Shown: in pieces, positions 41,066 through 50,294 of the stretch
Position numbering within the stretch: position 1 is the first letter of the stretch
Layout of the letters: each line of letters opens with the position of its first letter
DNA from: Acetobacteraceae bacterium
GTDB taxonomy: Bacteria > Pseudomonadota > Alphaproteobacteria > Acetobacterales > Acetobacteraceae
Length of the DNA: 64,000 bases
Reading direction: 5' to 3'
Assembly: GCA_027482245.1 (NCBI GenBank)
Contig: JAIXWG010000022.1
Location: forward strand, 53,100-117,099
Notes under the pieces: model-generated
The model's input: the letters and a program-made list of their open reading frames with translations, nothing else
Databases searched by the model: none
Told to the model about the DNA's origin: nothing
Translations under genes and position numbers: made by a program

Positions 41066-42307
41066 ATGCAGCGTATCGGCCGCCGGGCCTTTGTCGGGCT
41101 GGCCGGTGCGGCGATCGCGGCGCGGCCCGGCCAGGCACAGGCACCGGCGCAGGACATCCGGATCGGTGCCATCTTCCCGCTTTCCGGGCCATCGGGCCTG
41201 CTGGGCGACGAATGCTGCCGCGGCGTCGAGCTAGCGGTGGAGGAACGCAACGCCGCCGGTGGCATCGCGGGCCGCCCCATCCGCCTGGTCCGTGCCGATG
41301 CGCCGGACGAGGTCGCCGCGGCGAATGAGGCCCGGCGCCTGTCACAAGGCGCGGAGCGTGTCGCCGCCTTCCTCGGCAGCTTCGCCACCCCCATCGCCCT
41401 GCCCGCCAGCCAGGTCGCGGAACTCGCCGGCGTCCCCTATTTCGAGACCGGCGCGCTGGCCGATGCGGTGATGGAGCGCGGCTTCCGCTGGACCTTCCGC
41501 CTCTCCCCCCGCGCCGCCGATTTCGCCGCGACGGCGATCGACGCCGTCACGGGCATCGTTGCCCCCTCCGTCGGCGTGGCGCCGGATGCGCTGAAGCTCG
41601 CCATCCTGCATGAGGATGCCGCGGGCGGGCAGAGCGTCGGCATGGCGCAGGAAGCGCTGATCCGCGTGCGGTCGCTGACGCTGGTGGAGCGCATCGCCTA
41701 TGCCTCCCGCCCCGCGGACCTCTCCGCCGTGGTGCAGCGCCTGCGGGGGCAGGATGCGGCGGTCGTGCTGCATTGCGGCGCGCCGGGTGACGAGGTCTCC
41801 CTGTTCCGCGCGCTGCGCGACGCCGGCTGGCGGCCGCGCATGGTGATCGGCGTCGCCGGCGGCTACGGCCAGGCGGAAAGCGCCCGCAGCATCGGCGACG
41901 ACATGCTCGGCACGATGAGCGCGGACTGGACACCCTTCGAGGTGAATGAGCGCATCGCCCCGGGCGCCCGCGCCTTCCCGGACCTCTATCTCCGCCGCTA
42001 CGGCGCGGAACCCCGCTCCGGCCACGGCCTGGCCGCCTTCGCCGGCGCCCGCGTCGCGCTGGACGCCATCGCCCGCGCCGGATCGACGGAGCGTGACCGC
42101 ATCCGGGGCGCGGTGCAGGCCACCGACCTGGCGGAGGGCACGACGCCGGCGGGCTGGGGCGTGCGCTTCGACGAACGCGGGCAGAACCTGCGCGCCGCGC
42201 CGATGCTCTGCCAGTGGCAACCCGCGCCCTCCGGCGGGCTCCGCCAGGTCGCGATCGGCCCGGCCGCCGCCGCGGTGGCCGATGCCCTGCCGCGGCTCGG
42301 GGGTTAG
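41066..42307 (+). CDS. ABC transporter receptor, Leu/Ile/Val-binding type
   Basis: A 413-residue periplasmic receptor of the peripla_BP_6 class. Signal peptide MQRIGRRAFVGLAGAAIAA, then IRIGAIFPLSGPSGLLGDECCRGVELAVEE in two parts and a mid-protein FLGSFATPIALPASQ. Relatives bind branched-chain amino acids, amides or aromatic acids. No permease or ATPase genes follow, and the next gene is convergent with a 4-nt overlap. Ligand unknown. Confidence 0.86.
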   Translation: MQRIGRRAFVGLAGAAIAARPGQAQAPAQDIRIGAIFPLSGPSGLLGDECCRGVELAVEERNAAGGIAGRPIRLVRADAPDEVAAANEARRLSQGAERVAAFLGSFATPIALPASQVAELAGVPYFETGALADAVMERGFRWTFRLSPRAADFAATAIDAVTGIVAPSVGVAPDALKLAILHEDAAGGQSVGMAQEALIRVRSLTLVERIAYASRPADLSAVVQRLRGQDAAVVLHCGAPGDEVSLFRALRDAGWRPRMVIGVAGGYGQAESARSIGDDMLGTMSADWTPFEVNERIAPGARAFPDLYLRRYGAEPRSGHGLAAFAGARVALDAIARAGSTERDRIRGAVQATDLAEGTTPAGWGVRFDERGQNLRAAPMLCQWQPAPSGGLRQVAIGPAAAAVADALPRLGG

Positions 42308-43287
42308 CCAACCCCTCCGGCAGCGAGCGTGAGCACCAGCGCGCCGCGCTTGTGCCCGGCATCGACATGGCGATGCGCCTCCACCACCGCCTCCAGCGGC
42401 AGGACGCGGTCGATGACGGGGCGGATGATCCCGGACTGCGCCAGGTCTCGCAGGAAGCGAAGATCCGCCGCCCCGCCCCCGGCATGGCCGCAGAGCACCC
42501 GCCTGCCGGGCCATGGTGCCGTCGCCAGCATCCAGCCGATCCCGGCCGCGCCGAAGGACAGCAGCACATGCCGCCCGCGCGGCGCCAGCAACCGCCGGCC
42601 CTGCAGCGGGTCGATCGCGCCGACGGTGTCGAGGATCACGTCGTAGCGCCGCGCCTCCCGCCGCGGATCCCACTGCGCGCGGTCCTGCACGCCGGCGGCG
42701 CCGAGCGACCGGACCAGGTCGGTATTGGCCGCGCCACAGACGCCATCGACCTCGGCGCCGAGGTGACGGCCAAGCTGCACCGCGAAGACGCCGACGGCGC
42801 CCGCCGCGCCGGTCACCAGGATCCGTTCGCCCGGCACCACGCCCGCGATGTCCCGCAGGAAGACCAGGGCGGATAGCGCGCCGAAGGGGAGCGCCGCGGC
42901 CTCGGTGTCGGTCAGCCCGGCCGGCGCCCAGGCCACGGCGCTGTCCTCGGCCACCGTCAGCCATTCGGCCTGCGCGCCCGCCGCCGCCAGGCCGAACACC
43001 CGGTCGCCCGGCTCGAACCGCGTCACGGCGTCGCCCACCGCATCCACCACGCCGGCGAATTCCATGCCCGGCACCAGCCGCCGCGGTCGCCGCAGGCCGA
43101 GCGCCAGGCGCATCGGCAGCCAGAAGATGGGCGGGCAGCGGAAACCGCGGATGCGCGCATCGGCGGAGGTCACCGTCGTCGCCCGCACGCGCACCCGGAT
43201 CTCCCGCGGGCCCGGGGAAGGTGGCGGCAGGTTCTCGATCCGCAGCACCCCCGGCGGGCCGTATCGGCGACAGGTCACGGCACGCAT
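42304..43287 (-). CDS. medium-chain dehydrogenase/reductase, zinc-independent
   Basis: A 327-residue NAD(P)-dependent oxidoreductase of the QOR superfamily: substrate domain 1-125 (VTSADARIRGFRCPP, PGMEFAGVVDAVGDAV) and Rossmann domain with VTGAAGAVGVFAVQLG. It is divergent from a LysR gene with 91 bp between the starts, where an 18-bp palindrome sits, so it is the natural target of that regulator. Confidence 0.87.
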   Translation of the reverse strand: MRAVTCRRYGPPGVLRIENLPPPSPGPREIRVRVRATTVTSADARIRGFRCPPIFWLPMRLALGLRRPRRLVPGMEFAGVVDAVGDAVTRFEPGDRVFGLAAAGAQAEWLTVAEDSAVAWAPAGLTDTEAAALPFGALSALVFLRDIAGVVPGERILVTGAAGAVGVFAVQLGRHLGAEVDGVCGAANTDLVRSLGAAGVQDRAQWDPRREARRYDVILDTVGAIDPLQGRRLLAPRGRHVLLSFGAAGIGWMLATAPWPGRRVLCGHAGGGAADLRFLRDLAQSGIIRPVIDRVLPLEAVVEAHRHVDAGHKRGALVLTLAAGGVG

Positions 43288-43296
43288 CGGTGTCTC

Positions 43297-43314
43297 CAGC
43301 GCAGCTCTGCGCTG
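43297..43314. promoter_or_regulatory. 18-bp palindrome CAGCGCAG-CT-CTGCGCTG between divergent genes
   Basis: A perfect 8-bp inverted repeat around CT, 10 nt upstream of the dehydrogenase start and 65 nt upstream of the LysR gene. A likely binding site for that LysR protein or another regulator. Confidence 0.4.
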
Positions 43315-43378
43315 CCACTAGCCATGCGGAACACCAGCAGGAATTGGCGGAACACGCCTGCTTCCCATACAAGAATGC

Positions 43379-44296
43379 ATGGATCGCCATGCCGCCCAGC
43401 TCGACTGGAACCGCCTCCGCGCCTTCCTCGCGACGGCGGAGACCGGGTCGCTCTCCGCCGCCGCCCGCCAGCTCGGCCTCACCCAGCCCACGCTGGGGCG
43501 GCAGGTGACGGCGCTGGAGCAGGCGCTGGGCGCCGTCCTCTTCGAACGGGCCGGCCGCGGGCTGGTGCTGACGCCGACGGGGCGGGACCTGCTGGAGCAT
43601 CTGCGCCCGATGGCGGAATCGGCCGCCCGCTTCGCGCTGGTCGCCGCCGGCCGGTCGCAGGCCATCGAGGGGCCCATCCGCATCACCACGACCGAGGCCT
43701 ATGCCGCCCATGTGCTGCCGCCCGTGATCGCCCGGCTGCGCGCGGCGCATCCGGGGATCCAGGTGGAGATCATGGCCACCAACCGCACCGCCGACCTGCT
43801 GCGGCGGGAGGCCGACATCGCCATACGCAACGCCGCGCCCGGGGATGCGGAGCTGGTTGCGCGCAAGGTCGGGGATGATCGCGGCCGCCCCTATGCGGCG
43901 CCCGCCGTCCTGGCGCGCCTCGACCGGCCGAAGACGCTGCAGGACCTGGCGGTTGCCGGCTTCGTCGGCTTCGGCGACGTGGAGGCGTTCATCGAGGGCG
44001 TGCGGCGCTTCGGCCTGCACCTGTCACGCGCCCAGCTGCCCGTGCTGGCGGACAGCTACCTCGTGCATTGGGAACTGGTCCGGCAGGGCGCGGGGGTCGG
44101 CTTCATGGCGGAAGCCGTGGGCGATGCGGACCCGGCCGTCCGGCGCGCGCTGCCGGACGCGGCGCCGATCGTCTTCCCGGTCTGGCTCGTCACGCACCGG
44201 GAATTGCACACCAGCCGGCGCATCCGCGTGGCTTTCGACCTCCTCGCGGATGCGCTGGCCGCGGTCTTCGCGGCCGGCCGCGTCAGTTCGCGCTGA
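43379..44296 (+). CDS. LysR-family transcriptional regulator
   Basis: A 305-residue regulator: winged helix (about 5-65; FLATAETGSLSAAARQLGLT, GRQVTALEQALG) and effector domain (about 90-290) with GPIRITTTEAYAAHVLPP. It is divergent from the dehydrogenase at 42304-43287 and convergent with a Bug receptor it overlaps by 14 nt. It probably regulates the dehydrogenase and possibly itself; the inducer is unknown. Confidence 0.88.
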   Translation: MDRHAAQLDWNRLRAFLATAETGSLSAAARQLGLTQPTLGRQVTALEQALGAVLFERAGRGLVLTPTGRDLLEHLRPMAESAARFALVAAGRSQAIEGPIRITTTEAYAAHVLPPVIARLRAAHPGIQVEIMATNRTADLLRREADIAIRNAAPGDAELVARKVGDDRGRPYAAPAVLARLDRPKTLQDLAVAGFVGFGDVEAFIEGVRRFGLHLSRAQLPVLADSYLVHWELVRQGAGVGFMAEAVGDADPAVRRALPDAAPIVFPVWLVTHRELHTSRRIRVAFDLLADALAAVFAAGRVSSR

Positions 44297-45287
44297 TGTT
44301 GGCCGCGCGCACCAGCGGCTCCCACACCGCGATCTCGCTCCGCAGATAGGCGGCGGCGGAGGCCGGGGTGCTTTCCGGCACCAGCTGCATCGCGAGTTCC
44401 GTCAGCTTCTGCTGCACCGCCGGCAGTGCCACGGCCTGCGCCACCGCGCGATTGATCGCCTCCACCACCGGGGCCGGCGTGCCGCTGCGCACCATCACCA
44501 TGTGCCAGGTATAGGCCTCGTAGCCCGCGACCCCCTGCTCGATGATGGTCGGGATGTTGGGCGCGAGCGGCGAGCGCGTGCGCGTGCTGATGCCGAGCGC
44601 CCGCAACTCCCCCGACCGCGCATAGGGCAGCGCGGAGGCGGCGATGTCGAAGATCATCGGGATGCGGCCGGACAACACGTCCGGCATGGCGGCGGAGGAT
44701 CCGCGGAAGGGCACGTGGTTCACCCGCAGCCCGCCGGCCGCATGCATGAACAGCTCCGTCGCCAAATGCACCGCGCCGCCATTGCCGGAGGAGGCGTAGT
44801 CGTAGCGCCCGGGGTTGGCGCGGATCACCTCGATGAACTCGCGCAGGTTGGTCGCGGGGAAGCTGTTGTGCACCAGCAGGATCACCGGCACCTGGCCGAC
44901 CAGCGACACCGGCGTGAAGTCCGCGACGGGGTCGAAGGGCAGGCGCGGGAACATCGCCCGCGTCACGGCGTGGGCCACGGTGGTGTAGAGGATGGTGTGG
45001 CCATCCTGCGGGCCCTTCGCCACGGCATCGGTGCCGACCACCACGCCCGACCCCGTGCGGTTTTCCACCACCACGCGCTGCGGCAGCATCTTCGACATCT
45101 CCTCCGCCAGCAGGCGGGCGGGGACGTCGGTCGGGCCACCGGCGGCGAAGGGCACGATCATGCGGATGGGCTGGTTCGGCCAGGCCGCCGGGGCCGCCCC
45201 CTGGGCCCGGGCACCGGTGGCGAGCATCGGCGCGGCCAGCGCCGAAAGGGCGAGCAGATGGCGGCGACGGATGGTCGTGAACGTCAT
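44283..45287 (-). CDS. Bug-family tripartite tricarboxylate transporter receptor (3)
   Basis: A 334-residue receptor with signal peptide ending TGARAQG, then PIRMIVPFAAGGPTDVPARL, VVENRTGSGVVVG and YDYASSGNGGAVHL. It has an AGGGAGAA ribosome site. It resembles the next receptor (45415-46392) closely in these motifs (both have FAAGGPTD and NRTG-GVVVG), which points to tandem duplication. No membrane genes are adjacent. Confidence 0.88.
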   Translation of the reverse strand: MTFTTIRRRHLLALSALAAPMLATGARAQGAAPAAWPNQPIRMIVPFAAGGPTDVPARLLAEEMSKMLPQRVVVENRTGSGVVVGTDAVAKGPQDGHTILYTTVAHAVTRAMFPRLPFDPVADFTPVSLVGQVPVILLVHNSFPATNLREFIEVIRANPGRYDYASSGNGGAVHLATELFMHAAGGLRVNHVPFRGSSAAMPDVLSGRIPMIFDIAASALPYARSGELRALGISTRTRSPLAPNIPTIIEQGVAGYEAYTWHMVMVRSGTPAPVVEAINRAVAQAVALPAVQQKLTELAMQLVPESTPASAAAYLRSEIAVWEPLVRAANISAN

Positions 45288-45323
45288 CGACGAAGTTCTC
45301 CCTGGGGCCTTGTGGCGGCCGTT

Positions 45324-45342
45324 TCAGTCCTGGACGGACTGA
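45324..45342. terminator. small hairpin TCAGTCC-N5-GGACTGA
   Basis: A 7-bp stem with 5-nt loop just upstream of receptor 3 and downstream of receptor 4. It may be part of the 3' end of the receptor 4 transcript together with the larger hairpin at 45373-45401. Confidence 0.3.
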
Positions 45343-45372
45343 TGATGGGGAGACTTGGCCGGCGCGGCAACC

Positions 45373-45401
45373 GCCGATGTCCCGTCATCCGGGACATCGG
45401 C
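45373..45401 (-). terminator. 12-bp terminator-like hairpin after Bug receptor 4
   Basis: GCCGATGTCCCG and CGGGACATCGGC pair perfectly across a 5-nt loop, 14 nt past the stop of the receptor at 45415-46392. No T-run follows, so it may be a weak intrinsic terminator or a 3' stability hairpin between the two receptor genes. Confidence 0.5.
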
Positions 45402-45414
45402 TGTCGGATACCGA

Positions 45415-46392
45415 TCAGTCCACGCGGATGTTGGCCTCGCGGATCAGGCTTTCCCACTTCACCGTCTCGCTCCGCAGCCAGTCGGCGGCGGTGGCCGGCG
45501 TGCTGTCGCTGACCAGGCGCATCGCAAGGTCCGACAGGCGCCGCTGGACGGAGGCATCGGCCGCCACCCGGTTGAAGGCCTGGTTCACCTGCTGGATGAT
45601 CGGCTCCGGCGTGCCGGACGGCGCCATGACCATGTGCCAGGTATAGGCCTCGAGCCCCGGGAACCCGGCCTCCGCGGTCGTCGGCACGTCGGGCAGCTGC
45701 GGCAGGCGGCGGCTGTCCATCACCGCCAGGCCCCGCGTCTCCCCCCGCTGGACGTAGGGCACGGCGGAGGTCGCGACATCGACGATGATCGGGATCGTGC
45801 CGTTCAGCACGTCCGGCATGGCGGCCGCGGTACCGCGATAGGGGATGTGGTTCCCGCGCACGCCCATCTGCCGGAGCATCAGCTCCGTCGCCAGGTGCAG
45901 CGCGCCGCCATTGCCGGAGGACGCGTAGTCCAGCCCGTTGCGCTCCGCCCGCAGCCGCGCCTGCAGTTCTTGCAGGTTCCGCGCCGGGACGTCCTTGCCC
46001 ACCGTGATGACCATCGGGATCACGCCGACCAGCGCCACCGGCACCAGGTCCGCCTGCGGGTCGAAGGGCAGGCGCGGGAACAAGGGCCGCAACGAGGCAT
46101 GGGCGACGGTGGTGTAGAGCAGCGTGTGCCCGTCCTTCGGCGCCTTGGCGGCCATGTCGGTGCCGACGACGACGCCCGCCCCGGTCCGGTTCTCCACCAC
46201 CACGCGCTGCGGCAGGGCCTTGCCGATCTCCTCCGCGAAGAGCCGGGCGGGAATGTCGGTGGGACCGCCGGCGGCGAAGGGCACGACGAGGCGAATGGGC
46301 TGGTTCGGCCAGGCGCCCTGCGCCAGGGACGGGGCGGCGAAGGGGACGGTCAGCGCGGCGGCGCCGGCGCCCAGCAGGTGGCGTCGAAGCAT
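45415..46392 (-). CDS. Bug-family tripartite tricarboxylate transporter receptor (4)
   Basis: A 325-residue receptor with signal peptide MLRRHLLGAGAAALTVPFA. Family motifs PIRLVVPFAAGGPTDIPARL, VVENRTGAGVVVG and LDYASSGNGGALHL are plain. GGAG precedes ATG 46392. It lies 81 nt downstream of the diaminopropionate ammonia-lyase gene on the same strand, so an amino or carboxylic acid ligand related to that pathway is possible but not shown. Confidence 0.88.
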   Translation of the reverse strand: MLRRHLLGAGAAALTVPFAAPSLAQGAWPNQPIRLVVPFAAGGPTDIPARLFAEEIGKALPQRVVVENRTGAGVVVGTDMAAKAPKDGHTLLYTTVAHASLRPLFPRLPFDPQADLVPVALVGVIPMVITVGKDVPARNLQELQARLRAERNGLDYASSGNGGALHLATELMLRQMGVRGNHIPYRGTAAAMPDVLNGTIPIIVDVATSAVPYVQRGETRGLAVMDSRRLPQLPDVPTTAEAGFPGLEAYTWHMVMAPSGTPEPIIQQVNQAFNRVAADASVQRRLSDLAMRLVSDSTPATAADWLRSETVKWESLIREANIRVD

Positions 46393-46473
46393 GGGACGAT
46401 TCTCCAGAACTGACCCCGCCAGCGCGTCAGCACCGCGCGGGTTCCGTGCCTGTGCCGTCCTGGACCTCCCCGG

Positions 46474-47643
46474 TCAATCGTCCGGCTTGGTCAAGCTGTC
46501 GTAGAGTTCGGGGTCCGTCGCGCCCTCCGTCCCGAACAGCAGCACGCGGCTTTGCGCATCCAGCCCCAGGATGGCGCGGGACATCGGATCGGCCCCGGCC
46601 AGCAGCAGCGCCGCCAGCCCCGCCACCGCGCTTTCCCCCGCCACCACCGGCGCCTTGCGGCGCGCCAGCAGCCGCATGCAGTCCACGGCGCTGTCATCCG
46701 GCACCGCCATGAAGGCGAAGGTCCCGCGTTCCAGCTCCTGCCAGGCGAGCAGGCTCGGCTCCCCGCAGGCCAGGCCCGCCATCAGCGTATCGAGCTCGCC
46801 GGGCACGGAGACCGCCTCCCCCGCCTCGGCGCTCGCCAGCAGGCAGGCGGCCTTCTCCGGCTCCGCCACGATCACCCGAGGGGCCGCCCCGAAGCGCGCC
46901 CGCATCTGGATCGCGACCGCCGCCGCCACGCCGCCGACGCCACCCTGCATGAAGACATGGGTCGGCGCCTGGCCATCGAGCTGCTCCGCCGCCTCCTCCG
47001 CCATGACGCGGTAGCCCTGCATCACGTCGCGGGGCACTTCCGTGTAGCCCTCGTAGGAAGTGTCGGAGACGACGAACCAGGCCTCCTTCTCCGCCGTGTG
47101 CGCGGCCGCGCGCACGGCATCGTCATAGGTCCCGGGCACCACCCGGATCTCCGCGCCGTATTTCGCGATGGCGTCGCGCCGGCCCTGGCTGACGGTCTCA
47201 TGCACGAAGATCACGCAGCGGCAGCCGAAGCGCTGCGCGCCCCAGGCGACGGACCGGCCGTGGTTGCCATCGGTCGCGCAGGTGACCGTGATGGCCTGCG
47301 TCGCCTCCCGATGCGCGCCGGCCGCCAGTTCGGTGGAGGTCGCGGCATTCGCAACACCCCGGCGGGCGAGTTCCGCCACCAGCAGCCGCAACACCGCATA
47401 GGCCCCGCCCAGCGCCTTGAAGCTGCCGAGGCCGAAGCGCGGCCCCTCATCCTTCCAGTGCAAGGCGGCGACCCGCGCGGCCTTCGCCACATCGTCGAGG
47501 GCCAGCAGCGGCGTGGGCGCATAGCCGTCCCAGGACTCGATCTCGGCCTTCGCCCTTCGGAACCCGCCATCGGGCAGCACGACGACGCCGGGCGTGCCAT
47601 GGCGACGGTTGACGAGAAGGCGGTAGGGGCGCTCGGGGATCAT
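46474..47643 (-). CDS. dpaL: diaminopropionate ammonia-lyase (PLP-dependent)
   Basis: A 389-residue fold-type II PLP enzyme that splits 2,3-diaminopropionate into pyruvate and ammonia. The Schiff-base Lys lies in FGLGSFKALGGAYAV (K76), which is the signature of DpaL/YgeX rather than threonine dehydratase. Other features are ATDGNHGRSVAWGAQ and a Gly loop MQGGVGGVAAAV for phosphate binding. ATG 47643 is 66 bp from the divergent sugar-acid dehydrogenase. The downstream Bug receptors may be cotranscribed. Confidence 0.88.
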   Translation of the reverse strand: MIPERPYRLLVNRRHGTPGVVVLPDGGFRRAKAEIESWDGYAPTPLLALDDVAKAARVAALHWKDEGPRFGLGSFKALGGAYAVLRLLVAELARRGVANAATSTELAAGAHREATQAITVTCATDGNHGRSVAWGAQRFGCRCVIFVHETVSQGRRDAIAKYGAEIRVVPGTYDDAVRAAAHTAEKEAWFVVSDTSYEGYTEVPRDVMQGYRVMAEEAAEQLDGQAPTHVFMQGGVGGVAAAVAIQMRARFGAAPRVIVAEPEKAACLLASAEAGEAVSVPGELDTLMAGLACGEPSLLAWQELERGTFAFMAVPDDSAVDCMRLLARRKAPVVAGESAVAGLAALLLAGADPMSRAILGLDAQSRVLLFGTEGATDPELYDSLTKPDD

Positions 47644-47709
47644 GCCCCCACCTTGGCGCGGCGCCGCAAGGGCGGCAACGTGCGCCCGACGATCAATGCG
47701 GGGGCGACG

Positions 47710-48696
47710 ATGCAGGTCACGATCCTGGGTGGCGGGGGGTTCCTCGGCCGGAAGCTGGCGGCGCGCTTCGCCGCCGATGGCGCCATCGGCGGCAAGCCGA
47801 TCACGGGCCTGACCCTGTTCGACCTGAACCAGCCCGCGCCGCTCGATGCCCCCTTCCCCGTGCGCTGCCTGGCCGGGGATGTCGCCGATGTGGCGACGCT
47901 GAAGGCCGCGATTCCCCCCGGCACGACCACTGTCATCCACCTGGCCGCCGTGGTCAGCGCGGCGGCGGAGGCCGATTACGACCTCGGCATCCGGGTCAAC
48001 ATCACCGGCACCCAGGCCCTGATCGAGGCCTGCCGCGCCCTGCCCGAACCGCCGCGGGTGGTCTTCACCTCCTCCGTCGCCTCCTTCGATGGCGGGCAAG
48101 ACGCCATGGTCGCGGATGAGGGCCGCCAGCTGCCGACCAACAGCTACGGCGCCCAGAAGGCGATCGGGGAGCTGCTGCTGGCGGATGCGACGCGGCGCGG
48201 CTTCCTCGACGTCGTCTCCATCCGGCTGCCGACTGTCATGGTCCGCCCCGGCCGCCCCAACCGCGCCGCCAGTTCCTTCGTCTCCGCCGTGGTGCGCGAA
48301 CCGCTGCTCGGGCTGCCCGCCCAGTTCCCGGTGCCGGAGGATTTCCGCGTCTGGGTCTGCTCCCCCCGCCGCGCGGTGGACTGGCTGGCCCATGCCGCGG
48401 GGATGGACACGGCGACGCTCGGCCGCGACCGCGGCATCAACCCGCCCGGCATCTCCGCCACCATCGGCCAGATGCTGGACGCCCTGGCGGCCGTGGCCGG
48501 ACCGGAAGCCCGGGCGCTGGCGAAGCGCGTCCGGGATGCGGAGGTGGAGGCGATCGTCGCCGGCTGGCCCGCCGCCTTCGCCGCGACGCGCGCGCCGGGC
48601 CTCGGCTTCGTCCGGTCAGAATCGCTGGAGGATCTGGTGCGCGCCTTCATCGCGGACGACCTCGACGCCACGCGGCAGGATCGCGGGATGGCCTGA
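47710..48696 (+). CDS. NAD-dependent epimerase/dehydratase family, D-erythronate dehydrogenase (DenD) type
   Basis: A 328-residue extended SDR. Cofactor loop ILGGGGFLGRKLA, FTSSVASFDG with the catalytic Ser, YGAQKAIGE with YxxxK. The end region (INPPGISATIGQMLDAL) matches D-erythronate dehydrogenases, which start degradation of four-carbon sugar acids. The partner kinase (DUF1537) and isomerase genes are not in the window, so the pathway is only suggested. It overlaps the convergent secreted-protein gene by 81 nt. Confidence 0.82.
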   Translation: MQVTILGGGGFLGRKLAARFAADGAIGGKPITGLTLFDLNQPAPLDAPFPVRCLAGDVADVATLKAAIPPGTTTVIHLAAVVSAAAEADYDLGIRVNITGTQALIEACRALPEPPRVVFTSSVASFDGGQDAMVADEGRQLPTNSYGAQKAIGELLLADATRRGFLDVVSIRLPTVMVRPGRPNRAASSFVSAVVREPLLGLPAQFPVPEDFRVWVCSPRRAVDWLAHAAGMDTATLGRDRGINPPGISATIGQMLDALAAVAGPEARALAKRVRDAEVEAIVAGWPAAFAATRAPGLGFVRSESLEDLVRAFIADDLDATRQDRGMA

Positions 48697-49089
48697 GGCC
48701 GGCGCCGGAACGACGCAGAAGGGCATCGTCAACGCCGCCCGCACCGCCGCCGCGGACGGCGCGGGCCCAGTGGCGCGCGGCCCGTCCGGCCAGGACCCCA
48801 CCGGCACCAGCCGGGCGCCGCGCGGCGGCACCACCACCGGCTCCGCCAGCGCGGCCGCGATGCCGGGCGCCTCGACCACCGGCAGCACGGCGGCGGGCCA
48901 GGGATGCGGGTTGCGGACCCGCAGCCGGTATTCCACGCGCCCGGCCTGCCCGACTGCGTCCAGCGCCTCCGCGATCAAATGCCCATCCTTCGCGAAGGGC
49001 CCGATACGGCACGGGAAGGGCGTCTGGGCCAGGGCAGGCGTGGCGGCCAGCAACGCCAGGGCGGCGGCCAGCAGGCGGTGGAGGGGCAT
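48616..49089 (-). CDS. hypothetical secreted protein
   Basis: A 157-residue protein with a good signal peptide (MPLHRLLAAALALLAATPALA) and a small mature domain containing FPCRIGPFAKDGHLIAEAL and a second Cys later (MPFCVVPA). The two cysteines could form a disulfide. No family recognised. It overlaps the 3' end of the DenD-type gene on the other strand by 81 nt, so the last 27 codons are constrained by two proteins or the gene is not real; the signal peptide and ribosome site favour a real gene. Confidence 0.55.
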   Translation of the reverse strand: MPLHRLLAAALALLAATPALAQTPFPCRIGPFAKDGHLIAEALDAVGQAGRVEYRLRVRNPHPWPAAVLPVVEAPGIAAALAEPVVVPPRGARLVPVGSWPDGPRATGPAPSAAAVRAALTMPFCVVPAPASGHPAILPRGVEVVRDEGAHQILQRF

Positions 49090-49250
49090 CTTGGAACCTC
49101 GATCGTCGGACCGAGCCTGCACCGGCACCTGCCTGGCGGGCCAAGACGCCTTGCCTCTGGCCGCCATCGGCAAATCCTCTGGCTCCCGCGCGCTTGCCCC
49201 GCCCGGCGCCGCCCGCCATCCTCCCCGCAACAAACCTGGGAGGAACCGCC

Positions 49251-50222
49251 ATGACCCCTCGCCGCGCCCTGCTGGGCGCCGCCGCGGGCGCCACGCTGCT
49301 CGCCGCGCCGCGCATCGCCCTCGCCGCCTGGCCGGCCGACCGGCCGATCGAGGTGATTGTCCCCTTCCCGCCCGGCGGCGGCGTGGACAACATGGTCCGC
49401 CCCATCATCCACTTCGTGCAGCCCCGCCTGCCCGGCGCGCGCTTCGCCGTGGTGAACCGCGCGGGCGCGGCCGGGCAGATCGGGTTCGAGGCCAATTTCA
49501 ACGCGACGCCCGATGGCTACACGCTGGGCGCCGTCACCAACACCGCCATGCACGCCATCGCGGTCGAACGCCGCCCGCGCTACCGGCCGGAGGATTTCAC
49601 CTACATCGCCAATGTCGTGGACGACCCCGGCGGCTTCTGGGTGCGCGCCGACAGCCCGTGGCGGAGCCTGGCCGACGTCCAGGCCGCCGCGCGCCGCAGC
49701 CCGGAGACGATCGGCGTCGGCACCGCCGGCATCGGCAGCGACGACCACCTGCTGCAGCTGGGCTTCGAGGAAGCGGCGGGCTGCCGCCTGCTGCACGTCC
49801 CCTACAACGGCACTGCCCCGGTGCTGCGGGACGTGCTCGGCGGATCGCTGCCCATCGGCAGCCTGAACATGAGCGAGGGCCTGCCCATGATGCGGGAGGG
49901 CCGCATCCGCTGCCTCGGCCAGGGCGGCCCCACCCGCTGGGCCCCGACCGGGGAGGTGCCGACCTTCCGCGAACAGGGCTTCGACGTGCTGGGCGGCAGC
50001 GCCCGCGGCATCGCCGGCCCGCCCGGCATGCCCGCCGAGATCGTGGAGCGCCTGCGCACCGCCTTCCGGGAAGCCCTGGCCGACCCCGCCATGATCGCGG
50101 ATGCCGAGCGCACCGGCATGCCCATGCGCCCCCTGATCGGGGATGATTACAAACGCATGATGGCGGAGGATTACGCCGCCATCCGCGGCCTCTGGCAGCG
50201 GCGGCCCTGGCGGGAGGGATAG
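49251..50222 (+). CDS. Bug-family tripartite tricarboxylate transporter receptor (5)
   Basis: A 323-residue receptor with signal peptide ending ALAAW. PIEVIVPFPPGGGVDNMVRP and VNRAGAAGQIGFEA are family motifs, but it is the most divergent of the five Bug proteins here: the usual NIGSSG-type loop reads GVGTAGIGSDDHL. GGGAGGAA precedes ATG 49251. The downstream BNR-repeat gene starts 73 nt later behind a strong palindrome, so it is probably a separate unit. Confidence 0.86.
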   Translation: MTPRRALLGAAAGATLLAAPRIALAAWPADRPIEVIVPFPPGGGVDNMVRPIIHFVQPRLPGARFAVVNRAGAAGQIGFEANFNATPDGYTLGAVTNTAMHAIAVERRPRYRPEDFTYIANVVDDPGGFWVRADSPWRSLADVQAAARRSPETIGVGTAGIGSDDHLLQLGFEEAAGCRLLHVPYNGTAPVLRDVLGGSLPIGSLNMSEGLPMMREGRIRCLGQGGPTRWAPTGEVPTFREQGFDVLGGSARGIAGPPGMPAEIVERLRTAFREALADPAMIADAERTGMPMRPLIGDDYKRMMAEDYAAIRGLWQRRPWREG

Positions 50223-50253
50223 GCGGGACCGGCTTGACCCCGCCGCGGGCCGC

Positions 50254-50287
50254 GCCTTACGGTAAACCGATCAGTTAACCGTAAGGC
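50254..50287. promoter_or_regulatory. 34-bp near-perfect palindrome before the BNR-repeat gene
   Basis: The halves GCCTTACGGTAAACCGA and TCAGTTAACCGTAAGGC match at 15 of 17 positions around a central GATC region; the outer 10 bases pair perfectly. It ends 7 nt before ATG 50295 and its right arm contains the only ribosome-site-like purines (TAAGG). It could be a dimeric repressor operator (the inner part resembles TetR-type sites) or an RNA hairpin that masks the ribosome site. Confidence 0.6.
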
Positions 50288-50294
50288 CATCCCG

